A DNA stretch of 64,000 nucleotides from Kalmanozyma brasiliensis GHG001 (Eukaryota; Basidiomycota; Ustilaginomycetes; Ustilaginales), in NCBI RefSeq assembly GCF_000497045.1, contig NW_015961957.1:1-64000 (forward strand), given 5' to 3'. A program made the translations under genes and the position numbers. Positions within the stretch are counted from its first letter, which is position 1. The number at the start of each line of letters is the position of its first letter. Under the pieces are notes generated by a model. That model saw only the letters and a list, made by a program, of their open reading frames with translations. It was not told the DNA's origin and made no database searches. Positions 1-8,139 of this stretch are shown in pieces.

Positions 1-90
1 CCCTAACCCTAACCCTAACCCTAACCCTAACCCTAACCCTAACCCTAACCCTAACCCTAACCCTAACCCTAACCCTAACCCTAACCCTAA
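1..90. repeat. Telomere repeat array (CCCTAA)n
   Basis: The first 90 bases are an uninterrupted run of 15 CCCTAA units, the C-rich strand of a TTAGGG telomere read 5' to 3' from the chromosome tip. The array stops abruptly at 90/91, where it joins retrotransposon gag sequence. The true array is probably longer, since assemblies usually truncate telomeres. Confidence 0.98.
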
Positions 91-1446
91 GCCGCCGAGA
101 GAGCTGCTGGCGAGGTCGTCGTCGCCTGGGTGCATCAAGATATCGCCCGATCCGTCGTTGTCCAACGAGCAGACGTTGGCCCGCAGAGTACGGGTCTTTT
201 CGACCTTGGGACAGTCCCTGGCAATATGTTCGCTGCTACCGCATCCGTAGCACTGGCGATTCTCTCGACGATGACGACGCAGTTCCTCCAAGAGTCCGTT
301 GCAATCGTGGCTCTCCTGGCTTTTACCAGACTTGTCCTGGTACCTGCTCTTGGGCGTCTCCGCCATCGTGGTTGCTCTGGCCGTCGTGACACTCTTGAAC
401 TGCTCTTCACCGGCCGTGTTGGAGCGTTGAGCCGTTTGGTTAGCAACCGAGTCTACGAGGCCAGTTTCATGCATCTGTTGCTCGGTGCAAATGCAAGCGT
501 CCACGTACTCGTGGAAATCCTGGGTTTGGATGTGCAGCGCCTGGCGACGGAAACTCATCTTGAGCCCCAGTTGGAAAGTTGCCAAGAGCTGTGAGAGGTC
601 CGTGGCGTGGGAGCGGTTGGCGAGGGCCTGGAACTCTGCCGCGTATGCGCTGACGCTGCCCGTCTGCCTCAGCTGTTGCAGCTTGATCCTGACAGTGTGG
701 CCAGGCAACGGGTCACCATAGGTGCGTCGCAGGTCGGCGCAGTACACCTCCCAGCTGTGGAACAGGGGATCCATGGTGGGCGAGAGGCGCAGGTTGCGCA
801 GGCGGTCCCGCGGGGCGCCCGTAACATGAGCCATGGCCCACAGGACTCGGCGATGATCGTCCTTAAATCGCGTGGGGTTGAGGTCGAAATGCAGTTCGCA
901 CTGTTCGAGGTATGCCTCAAGGTCGTCGCGTTCGCCATCCCAAGAAGGGGCGGTGATGCAGATCTTGGGTGCCTTCTCAGCCAGGGCGTCCTGGTGAGGC
1001 GTCTTGGTGAAAAGCACGTTGGCCTGGCGGTTGCGGTTCACGTCTTGCTGGAAACGCAACCCCTCCTCAACGCCAGTACCCAGCATGGAACGGGCGAAGC
1101 GCAGGGCCGAGGCCGTGGGCGCTCCAGGAACGCCTGGTTCGCCGGCAGCCTCGGAGGCCACCTCGGAGGCCCTGGTGCTAGGCGGGGCACGGTCCGATCG
1201 CAGGGAGGAGGCGCGCTCGACCCGTTCAGACTGCAAGTCGCGCACCTGCAGCAAAAGGTCTTGGACCAGAGCGAGCATGGGACCCAGGGCGGCAGAAACG
1301 GCGCTGGCGATGGCGCCGGCCGTCGTGGTACTGTCCACGGTATCCAGGGTTGCGTGGGGGTTTCCATCATGCCCAGGCTCGACGCGCTCCTCAGAGGAGT
1401 GGCCACTGGCCGTCTGGCTACGGGTGATAGGCATGTTGTGGGACAT
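91..1446 (-). CDS. gag: Retrotransposon gag, 3'-truncated and open into the telomere
   Basis: About 452 codons run from ATG at 1446 to the telomere junction with no stop. The same frame then continues through TTAGGG units as Leu-Gly repeats to the window edge. Residues around 240-330 match the retrotransposon gag core (a Trp-containing helix followed by LRQTGSVSAYAAEFQAL). A CCHC zinc knuckle, C-x2-C-x4-H-x4-C, lies at residues 399-412. The product would be a nucleocapsid-type protein that packages the element RNA. Protease, reverse transcriptase and integrase are gone, so the copy cannot move by itself. A transcript would lack its normal 3' end, and whether it is expressed is unknown. Confidence 0.85.
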
Positions 1447-1478
1447 GGTGATCTCCGGGTTGTGCTGGCAACGGGGAG

Positions 1479-1488
1479 GTCGATTGTA
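1479..1488 (-). other. Putative self-complementary primer-binding site
   Basis: Immediately inside the LTR end the minus strand reads TACAATCGAC and continues with CTCCCC. It does not begin with the TGG expected for priming by a tRNA 3' end. It is a perfect 10-nt complement of GTCGATTGTA inside the LTR (minus strand 1668 to 1659), and a further GGGAG/CTCCC pairing follows after a 3-nt bulge. This matches the self-priming arrangement known for the Tf1/sushi group. The role is inferred. Confidence 0.6.
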
Positions 1489-1489
1489 G

Positions 1490-2009
1490 TGTTACGCGCC
1501 AAGGGTCTGAGGACCTCTCTGACGAAGGTGTGAGGCTTGGCGGTAGTGAGGGATAGTGGCAAGCTTGGTGTTGCCACGTACGTTGCCAGGACGTCGTGGG
1601 AAATCGCAGGTTACGTTGCGAAGGTCTGATTTCACCTACTAGTGGGAGTAAGATAAAATACAATCGACGGCCTCCCAGATGGCCTTGCGGCACTGGTGCG
1701 CCTACTTATAACACGATGCGAGTTGGCCATTTCGACTCATCTGTCTGTCTGTCCTAGCGTGGCTGTCGTGGCTTTCCTGTGCTCCTTGCGGGCATGCCTG
1801 TACCCACCGGTGTCATCTGAACGCGTCGAAACTCTAAGTCGCGTACGCGCCAACGCGACAACGTCTGAGCTTGCGCGTTGTCGCGCGAACGACCCACGCT
1901 GTCGTGGAATGCAACTCGCCGAAGACCGCACCAATGTAACAGTGGCACGTCTCCGAATCCCACGTCAACGTGGCTTGCTTGCAACACCAGCAGGCCCGCG
2001 TTCGTAACA
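1490..2009 (-). repeat. 5' LTR of the truncated retrotransposon (520 bp)
   Basis: The segment is bounded by perfect 7-bp terminal inverted repeats, TGTTACG at one end and CGTAACA at the other, with canonical TG...CA termini. Read on the minus strand it starts at 2009. It holds a TTATAA box at 1711-1706, about 30 nt before the presumed start of R. No second copy of the LTR is in this window, so the borders rest on the inverted termini and on the position of the primer-binding site just inside them. Confidence 0.75.
1705..1711 (-). promoter_or_regulatory. TATA box of the retrotransposon LTR
   Basis: The minus strand reads TTATAAG here. A start site about 30 nt downstream would fall near 1675-1682, just before the R sequence that is complementary to the primer-binding site. 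This agrees with an RNA whose 5' end can fold back as primer. Confidence 0.5.
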
Positions 2010-2033
2010 CATCATTCCACCATCGCCATAAAA

Positions 2034-2045
2034 CCCTAACCCTAA
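2034..2045. repeat. Interstitial telomere motif (two CCCTAA units)
   Basis: CCCTAACCCTAA lies 24 bp inward of the LTR border, in the same orientation as the terminal array. It may mark a former telomere or a healed break next to which the retrotransposon inserted. Confidence 0.7.
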
Positions 2046-2209
2046 GGTTTGTAACACCTCTGCCAATAACAACTAGCTTGTTATGCTGTGCACAGGCCGC
2101 ATGTGTGTGTGTGTGTTGAGTGACGTTATCTCATTAGGCTTGTAGCGCTAACATCATCTTAGTGGCAAGGTTGTGGGACCTCAAGTGGACTTATCACACA
2201 AGGTAGCGT

Positions 2210-2275
2210 ACATCAACATTATAATGTTATGGTGAGCTAGCCAACATCAACATTATAACATTATGGTGAGCTAGC
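2210..2275. repeat. Tandem duplication of a 32-bp unit (period 34)
   Basis: Copies at 2210-2241 and 2244-2275 differ only at a few central bases. Each contains a small AT-rich palindrome and ends in TATGGTGAGCTAGC. Confidence 0.8.
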
Positions 2276-2295
2276 GTACAGCGTGAAAATCTAAC

Positions 2296-2338
2296 GTTGA
2301 CTTGCCAAACAGGGAGTAATGTTGATTTGCCAAACAGG
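2296..2338. repeat. Short tandem duplication, period 25 bp
   Basis: GTTGACTTGCCAAACAGG at 2296 recurs as GTTGATTTGCCAAACAGG at 2321, with one C/T difference. Confidence 0.7.
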
Positions 2339-2628
2339 AAATAAAACTAAATTTTTGGTGCCTCAATTTTTCGTGCAACTTTAATGCAGAAGTTCATTAT
2401 GAGAGTTTCGACTGTAGCCGCCGCGCAACAACGACGCCGAACCTTCCCTTGCTTGCATCACCTGGTACCTTACTCTGAAGCACGTACCTTTTGAACACTC
2501 ATTGGCATTGGATGCACGTCTCTCAGCAGAGATTGGGATCCCATCCTTCGTCTACACAATACATTCTCGTCGCTGGATGCCGTGAGATTCGGGGTTGCCA
2601 GTGGTTGCGTCGCGCCACACGGATCGGA

Positions 2629-3177
2629 TCACAAATGACGCTCCAGGATCAAGTCTCGCTGTACGCAGCTTCCGATGGTGAAGTCGTGGTCGCCGACCTT
2701 GTTGAAGGCGTGTCGCTCGAGGTAGAACTTTTGCGCTTTGAGGTTCTCTTCCCATACGCCGAGCCATATCGCCTTGAATCCTTGCGCGATCGCGTAGTCA
2801 AGCGCTTGGCTCATGAGCTTCGAGCCGACGCCGCGGCCGTGCGCCTTCGAGGCCGTGTAGATGCGCTGCAGCTCGATAGTGTGTGGCGGCTTGATCTGGA
2901 GGCATGGCTCGTCGGAGAAGCGATTGAGCTGGGCAAACCCGAGCAGCTCGTTGGTCGTATCGTCGCGAGCGACGTAGAAGAGGTAGGTGTGTGTATCCTC
3001 GATTTCGCTCTGTATTCTTTCGGCGGTGTACGAGCTCTTGAGGTAGTTGTCCATGTCCTCGGCGGGCATGGAATGGGCGAACGAATCGAAGAATACGCTT
3101 GCGCCCAGGGATGCGATCTCGGCGGCGTCGGTAGCTTGGGCATGCCTGATGGTGAACTGAATGGGTTCGACCGTCAT
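2629..3177 (-). CDS. GNAT-family N-acetyltransferase
   Basis: The 182-residue product, counted from the Met at 3177, spans one GNAT fold. Motif A, the acetyl-CoA pyrophosphate loop, is seen as RIYTASKAHGRGVGSKLM at residues 105-122 with the R-x-x-G-x-G/A signature. Motif B follows as WEENLKAQKFYLERHAF near 143-159. Such enzymes transfer acetyl from acetyl-CoA to an amine on a small molecule or a protein; the substrate cannot be read from sequence. An upstream in-frame Met at 3258 would add 27 polar residues unlike the family, so the shorter start is preferred. It is the first intact gene inward of the telomere. Confidence 0.85.
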   Translation of the reverse strand: MTVEPIQFTIRHAQATDAAEIASLGASVFFDSFAHSMPAEDMDNYLKSSYTAERIQSEIEDTHTYLFYVARDDTTNELLGFAQLNRFSDEPCLQIKPPHTIELQRIYTASKAHGRGVGSKLMSQALDYAIAQGFKAIWLGVWEENLKAQKFYLERHAFNKVGDHDFTIGSCVQRDLILERHL

Positions 3178-4346
3178 GCTTGCATCTGTGTCGCTTCTTG
3201 GTCCTCTATTGGAATCGTTTAGGTGGTTGTCTGAGGCACGAGAAACCTTTCGAGACAAGCAACCTTTAGCCCAATCTAAGCGACGACTCGGGCTGCACGA
3301 GAACCACGCAAGGGTCCAAAGACCACCGCCAAACTCGCTGTCGGAAATATCGGAAAAGGAATCGGAGAAATCTAAGACGATGGCTGCGGACCACGTGGAT
3401 CAGCGCCGCTCACGATTGCATCTGGAGGGTCAAGGAATCATCTCGAAGCAGCTTTTCGTGACTCCTACAGAGAAAGTACAAGGACACCATTCAGGGTCCG
3501 GGCTGTGTGGATAGCCGGCAGATGTCCTCGAATGTGCATAAGACGACGTTGCGTCCATTGAACCCTCGGCAGATTCGCCGGCCGTTCTCGTGGCTTCAAA
3601 AACAAGCGATTTGTTTGGTCTGAATCTGTCAGGACCTTGCCTTCGCTCTCGGATCCGAGCTACCATGGGTCAGAAAAGGTCGCCTTACAAGCCGCTTGAT
3701 GCGGGGTTGAGTGCATGTATAGGAACGTGAAAGGACAGTGGATCACGCTTAGAGCGGAGCTGAACTGAGCTGTCGGAGGAGCTCAGGCCCGCTTGGATAA
3801 AATGTGGATTGCTCACCGCTCTTGCCGTGGGAAAACCGACCTTGCTCGCGTCGCCGCTTACCGCCGCCGCCGCGAAGGAATGTTCCTCGAGGGTCAGGAG
3901 AACGGGACATCGGACTTGCAAAAGCCGCGCGCTTCCTGCGAGAACACGGATCGGAAGAACGGTCTCACCAAAGCCCAGCTTCTATGCATTTGACAGCCGC
4001 TTCTGCTTCCATGGCGATGCCCACGGTTCGCGCGTCTGTTGGTTTCAGGACACCTGTTCGGAAATATTGGAGAACACAGAGCGAAATGTTGTCCGCATGG
4101 CGTGCGTGCCACCTCCCTCTGGCATTTGGTCTCCTGAACTGGCGGAAGGAGCGCCCTGGATTCGTTACTTCAAGGGAAGATGAGGCCCGACCCCTTTAGG
4201 CAATCCGCAGCTTGCGCCCACGGGCCGCTGGCGTTCAGAGCACGATACATATAAGAGCAGTCCGGGCGACATCGATGCCCTGTGTTGTGGCAGACATTAA
4301 TAGCTGAGCTGACTGTTCGCTCCCAAAACCTCGCAACTTAGCCACG
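3178..4346. other. Intergenic, shared 5' region of the GNAT and arrestin genes
   Basis: The two flanking genes diverge from this 1.2 kb stretch. Several short frames exist on both strands (the longest about 130 codons near 3.8-4.2 kb), but none has recognisable domains or a convincing composition. A TATA-like site lies near its right end. Confidence 0.5.
4249..4255 (+). promoter_or_regulatory. TATA-like box upstream of the alpha-arrestin gene
   Basis: ATATAAG lies about 95 bp before the ATG at 4347, a plausible core promoter distance with a leader of about 65 nt. Confidence 0.4.
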
Positions 4347-5666
4347 ATGGAGCTCAAGGTCACGCTGTCCGACTCGGTGCTCGTACTGTCTCGTCAAGAC
4401 TGTCCTGGCAGAACCGAGATGTCAGACGCACCTCCAGCTTACGAGCAGACGATGGCGGATTTCAGCTTGCTCCGGCACTCGTCGGCGTCATCGTCAGCAA
4501 CTTCTTCATGTGCGTCATCTTCATCGGCGTTCCCATCCTCCTCCTCGCCAGGACCATGCCCGTTCCTAGCGTCATCTTCAAGGCTTCTTTTGAGCGCGAA
4601 GATCACGCTCAGCGTCCCCGCAAGCCAGAAGTCAAGGCACCTGCTCAATTCGCTGACCGCCAGGCTCGTCGCCAACGAGTCCCTCGTGTACAACAGTGGC
4701 GCGTTTGAGCAGAGTCGCCTTATCGATATCTGCGTTCGCGTCGCTATTCCAGACGAGTGCATCTTGCACCCTGGTCATTCGCATACCTTCCAAGCCGAGA
4801 TCCCTTATTCGAGCCATCTACCTTCGAGCGTGCAGCTCCCCGATGCAAGACTGACGTATAAGGTTTGCGTCGAGGCCAAGACACTGCCTGCCAGCTCCAA
4901 AAAGTCGTGGTTGACAACCGCCCTACAAGGCACGACGCTGACCGACTCGTGCGGTTTGTTAGTCGTTCAAGCTGCCGAGATGGTCCCGTACAAGTTCTCC
5001 AACATCAAATACGTCGATATTGGTGGACTTGGCCAGGCGTGCATCTCGGTGACCCCGTCGCCTTGCATCATAGGCGAAGCGACGTTGCTCAGCCTCGCCC
5101 TGACCAACCCTCATCCATCTGGCAAGATCACCGGCGTCGAGTCGAGTCTGATTCAAGACTATCACTTGCGCTCGCAACACAGTGCGCATTCGTCCAACGG
5201 CTTGTCCAAGCACTACAAGCCAAGATTGGTCGTCAAGCTCGACTCGACGCCTGTGACATGTGGCTCTCCGACGGGCGCGCTTGATCTTCGCCGAGCGGCG
5301 ACGACCAAGGGCGAAGCTCGAACCGTTACAACCGAGACGTACGAATTCCGAGTCCAGATGCCCGATCAGACCGTCGTGCAATCCTCAACGCTAGATCAAG
5401 AAGCGTCGAGCCCAACGATTCTTATTTCACATCACCTTCAGGTTCGCGTTGACTTTGTCGATACGGCGGATCAGCCCGGATCCTTTGTCTGCCTGTTGCC
5501 CGTCACGTTGGCTCTCATCGAGGCCGCTCACCGGTCGGACGCTGAGTACCCCCCTCCTTATGTAGCCGCTGGTGTCTCTACGACACCGCTAGTCCTTCCG
5601 CAGCCTTCCGAGGTTGCGTCCGCAGTGTTGGTGTTCTATGTAAATGCATTGTCATGCTACTATTAA
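4347..5666 (+). CDS. Alpha-arrestin (ART-like) ubiquitin-ligase adaptor
   Basis: The 439-residue protein begins MELKVTLSDSVLVLSRQD, the usual first strand of an arrestin N domain, which supports this start. After a Ser/Ala-rich insert (about 40-75), arrestin-type beta-sandwich sequence runs to about residue 370, including the C-domain signature ISHHLQVRVDF. Two PPxY-type motifs are visible, PPAY at 29-32 and PPPY at 402-405. PPxY motifs bind WW domains of Rsp5/NEDD4 ligases, so a role in ubiquitin-driven endocytosis of plasma-membrane transporters is likely. Its stop codon interlocks with that of the convergent Stealth-like gene in one TTAA. The client transporters are unknown. Confidence 0.8.
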   Translation: MELKVTLSDSVLVLSRQDCPGRTEMSDAPPAYEQTMADFSLLRHSSASSSATSSCASSSSAFPSSSSPGPCPFLASSSRLLLSAKITLSVPASQKSRHLLNSLTARLVANESLVYNSGAFEQSRLIDICVRVAIPDECILHPGHSHTFQAEIPYSSHLPSSVQLPDARLTYKVCVEAKTLPASSKKSWLTTALQGTTLTDSCGLLVVQAAEMVPYKFSNIKYVDIGGLGQACISVTPSPCIIGEATLLSLALTNPHPSGKITGVESSLIQDYHLRSQHSAHSSNGLSKHYKPRLVVKLDSTPVTCGSPTGALDLRRAATTKGEARTVTTETYEFRVQMPDQTVVQSSTLDQEASSPTILISHHLQVRVDFVDTADQPGSFVCLLPVTLALIEAAHRSDAEYPPPYVAAGVSTTPLVLPQPSEVASAVLVFYVNALSCYY

Positions 5667-7717
5667 CAAATTCCGTTACATTTGGCCTCAAAGCGCATGA
5701 GGAAGGGGAACTTGGTCGAGAGCCAGGCCCGCACAATCTTGACCCAGATCATGGGGTCTTCTGGCTCGAACTCGGACCTAAATCCGTGACTGAAAGCCCA
5801 GTGGTGCCGTTCGTCCGGGGTCTGCTCTGTGTATACGCCATGCTGTTTGAACGAAAAGAGCGACGAGACGGGGTCATTGTCCAAGAACATGAGAGTATTG
5901 ACCGTCTGGGTGCGATTCAGCAGCGTCGGCGTAACCCGAGGCTCTTCGTAGACGAACGAGTGGCTGTACCGCGACAACAAGTCGATCACCACGTCCAGTC
6001 GGCGAGCCTGACGTGAGCTCGGCGAAGCCTTGATCGTGAAATCACTAATTTGCCACGTCGAGACGAGCGGCAAATGGTCTATCGACGCCATGGTCAGCTC
6101 GGGTGGTGGCAAAAATGCTGAGAGCCCTTGAAGGCCCGACTTGTGCGTGAGGTGGTAGAGTACGCATTGGCCGCAATTTGGCGCGGCTTGCGTCATGCGC
6201 CTAAAGAGTTCCGCCACGCTCGGCGGCTTCTTGACGTTGGCGAAGAGTGTCTGGACGCACTCGCCAGAAAGTCCGCATATGGGCGGCTGCGGTTCTCCCG
6301 GTTTGAGCTTCTCGGCAGCGGCAACTTGAGCGGGAGTGTGGGGCGTCAAGAGCGCAGAACCATCCATGGAGGTACGGATCGGCTTGAGCTCGGTCATCAA
6401 GGGGAGGTGCAAGCGTGCCAGATTGGCGTTGAGCGTGTCATTCTCGGTGGTGGTGCGAACAGGAAACGCAGCCGGCGCAATCACAGGTTTTTGCGGGTCT
6501 GGTGCGCCAAGCTCCGAGAGCAAAGCGGCCCTTTCCTCAGCGGAATAGACGCCATCTCCGTCGCGGTCATGCCTTGCAACGAAGAAGGACCAAAGGAGCG
6601 CCTCGCGATATCTTTCGGCCATGTAATGAGCATGCAAGGTGTTGAGATCGACGGCACTGCTGGGAGAGGCAGAAGCGGCAAGCGTGAGCTGACTCGGCCA
6701 AGTTCGAGAGAGTTCTTCCAAGATGGTATGCGAGAGTGGCTGAGGCAGATCGATGAGCCTCCTGCGCGCGGTGGTGCCGAACCTGCGATCGAGAAGAGCG
6801 TTGGCGCGAAAGAAGGGAGCGTCGTCGGAGCTGGACATATTGCTCTGTTGAGTTGGAAGGTGACCCGCAGGGCTCCAATCGGCACTGATACGAAAGAGGG
6901 GGCCCAGGAGAGGCGACCAGAAGTCGGATGCAGACATGTGACGTGACATGATGTGATGGGGCGAGACGAGCAAGCGTACGTCGGAGAGATGGGCTGCTCT
7001 TGCGACAAGAAGCTGCGATGCGGTGGCAGGCGTCGACGCCGCAACGGTCGAGGGGGATGAGCAGTGTTCTCTAGTCAGATCGACATGGCCGTCGCACGCC
7101 ACTTGACGGTGGTGGAACAGTCTGGGAGGCTCGTAGACACGGTCCTTGGGGTCAAACCAGCACGGACGCTGACCATGACGGTCATGTCCCGAAGCGTCCT
7201 TGTAGAGATGTGTACAGAATTGCTGCTTCTCTGGCGACGTCGAGGCACGGGCGGCGAGCGCGGGCACGTCTGGGGTGAGAAGATTGACGGTGCCAAAGCC
7301 GGTCTGCATGTGAGCCCTTGCGGATCGCATCGAGTAGCGAAGCAGATCCATCGAGGCGAGGTAGCTCTGGTCGGTCTGGGATGAATCGAGGCTGCCGTTG
7401 CTCCATGGCCAAACCGCATCGAGCTTGTTCTGTCGTGACCATTGCCTGGGTGGATTGGGGCAGATGGTGCCGGACTGGAACCACTGGAGTCTGCACTGGC
7501 GGAGCTGACCCTCCTGACGCGCCCATTGCGCATCGGAAAGCGCATTGCTGTAGTCTCTTAGCTGGGTTTTGGTGATGATGGTAAGGGAAGCACTGTCTGG
7601 ATCGCGCAGAGAGCCCGAGCCTTTGTGATAGAGGTAGAGGAGGATGGCCAGGGCGGGGACTGCCAAGAGCACCATTCGAGAGCGCCGAATGCGCACGCCT
7701 TGACTTGAGCCGAGCAT
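5663..7717 (-). CDS. Stealth-like sugar-phosphate transferase with an EF-hand
   Basis: The 684-residue type II membrane protein has a basic N-terminus and a membrane anchor at about 15-31. Pieces that resemble Stealth conserved regions follow in order: VWPWSNGSLD (about 102-111, like CR1), DLLRYSMRSA (about 124-133, like CR2), and around 305-345 a CR3-like segment with LIDLPQPLSHTILEELSRTW. A canonical EF-hand loop, DRDGDGVYSAEE, occupies 384-395. Stealth enzymes (GlcNAc-1-phosphotransferase, Cryptococcus Xpt1) move sugar-1-phosphate onto glycans in the Golgi. The match is by eye and CR1 is weak, so the family call is probable and the donor sugar unknown. It lies beside a nucleotide-sugar transporter on the same strand. 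Confidence 0.6.
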   Translation of the reverse strand: MLGSSQGVRIRRSRMVLLAVPALAILLYLYHKGSGSLRDPDSASLTIITKTQLRDYSNALSDAQWARQEGQLRQCRLQWFQSGTICPNPPRQWSRQNKLDAVWPWSNGSLDSSQTDQSYLASMDLLRYSMRSARAHMQTGFGTVNLLTPDVPALAARASTSPEKQQFCTHLYKDASGHDRHGQRPCWFDPKDRVYEPPRLFHHRQVACDGHVDLTREHCSSPSTVAASTPATASQLLVARAAHLSDVRLLVSPHHIMSRHMSASDFWSPLLGPLFRISADWSPAGHLPTQQSNMSSSDDAPFFRANALLDRRFGTTARRRLIDLPQPLSHTILEELSRTWPSQLTLAASASPSSAVDLNTLHAHYMAERYREALLWSFFVARHDRDGDGVYSAEERAALLSELGAPDPQKPVIAPAAFPVRTTTENDTLNANLARLHLPLMTELKPIRTSMDGSALLTPHTPAQVAAAEKLKPGEPQPPICGLSGECVQTLFANVKKPPSVAELFRRMTQAAPNCGQCVLYHLTHKSGLQGLSAFLPPPELTMASIDHLPLVSTWQISDFTIKASPSSRQARRLDVVIDLLSRYSHSFVYEEPRVTPTLLNRTQTVNTLMFLDNDPVSSLFSFKQHGVYTEQTPDERHHWAFSHGFRSEFEPEDPMIWVKIVRAWLSTKFPFLMRFEAKCNGIC

Positions 7718-8139
7718 GACAAGCTCCTCGACGTGGGTGTTGATGAGCTTGTTGGCCGAAGCTTGGCCACGATGGTGGTCAAGATCAACGACGATGGCTA
7801 CAAAACATCAAAGCACAGAAGGAATGCTTCGAAGGCCTAACAGAGAGCGGCAGTGTGTAGACCTTCTGACACCGCGGGAAGCATCTGCATAAATATCGAA
7901 AGGGTTTGGGCGGAGAGCGAAAATCCATCAAGATTTTAATATGAATTTTCGTAAGATCGACTGAGCTTCTGCAGAGGCCATGGCTCAGCCGCGCTTGCAA
8001 ACCACACACGCGACTTGCAACTCACTCTGTACAGACAGTCTCAGCGAAAGACTGCACTGCGACACTTACGACATGCAAATCCAGCTAAGATGGGCTCGCT
8101 TGCTTGAAACGGGTATAATTGATGAGCATGAGAAGGAAC
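7718..8139. other. Intergenic between two minus-strand glycan genes
   Basis: It holds the 5' region of the Stealth-like gene and the 3' region of the transporter. It is AT-richer than its flanks, and no gene or RNA is recognised. Confidence 0.5.

Larger units (their letters stand above)
91..2009 (-). mobile_element. Ty3/gypsy-type LTR retrotransposon, truncated by the telomere
   Basis: On the minus strand the order is 5' LTR (2009 to 1490), primer-binding region (from 1489), then a gag frame starting at 1446 and running to the telomere junction. Pol and the 3' LTR are absent. The gag core, the CCHC zinc knuckle and the LTR ends TGTTACG/CGTAACA identify an LTR retroelement. The Ty3/gypsy (chromovirus) assignment is inferred from the gag type and from a self-priming-like primer-binding site. 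Because the element points at the chromosome end, the missing part would lie beyond the present telomere, so a break healed by telomere addition is the simplest history. Confidence 0.85.
2010..2628. other. Subtelomeric AT-rich noncoding stretch
   Basis: No convincing gene is seen. The stretch holds an interstitial CCCTAA dimer (2034-2045), a short TG run near 2103, and two small tandem duplications (2210-2275 and 2296-2338). It is clearly richer in A+T than the genes that follow and probably consists of relics of mobile DNA. Confidence 0.5.

Noticed and set aside
130..1533. Plus-strand frames of 154 and 308 codons opposite gag
   Set aside because: They are antisense to the gag frame, which has a clear CCHC knuckle and gag core; the plus frames have no domains.
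1..2628. Telomere-linked RecQ helicase gene typical of some smut subtelomeres
   Set aside because: No helicase motifs were found on either strand; this end is occupied by the retrotransposon.
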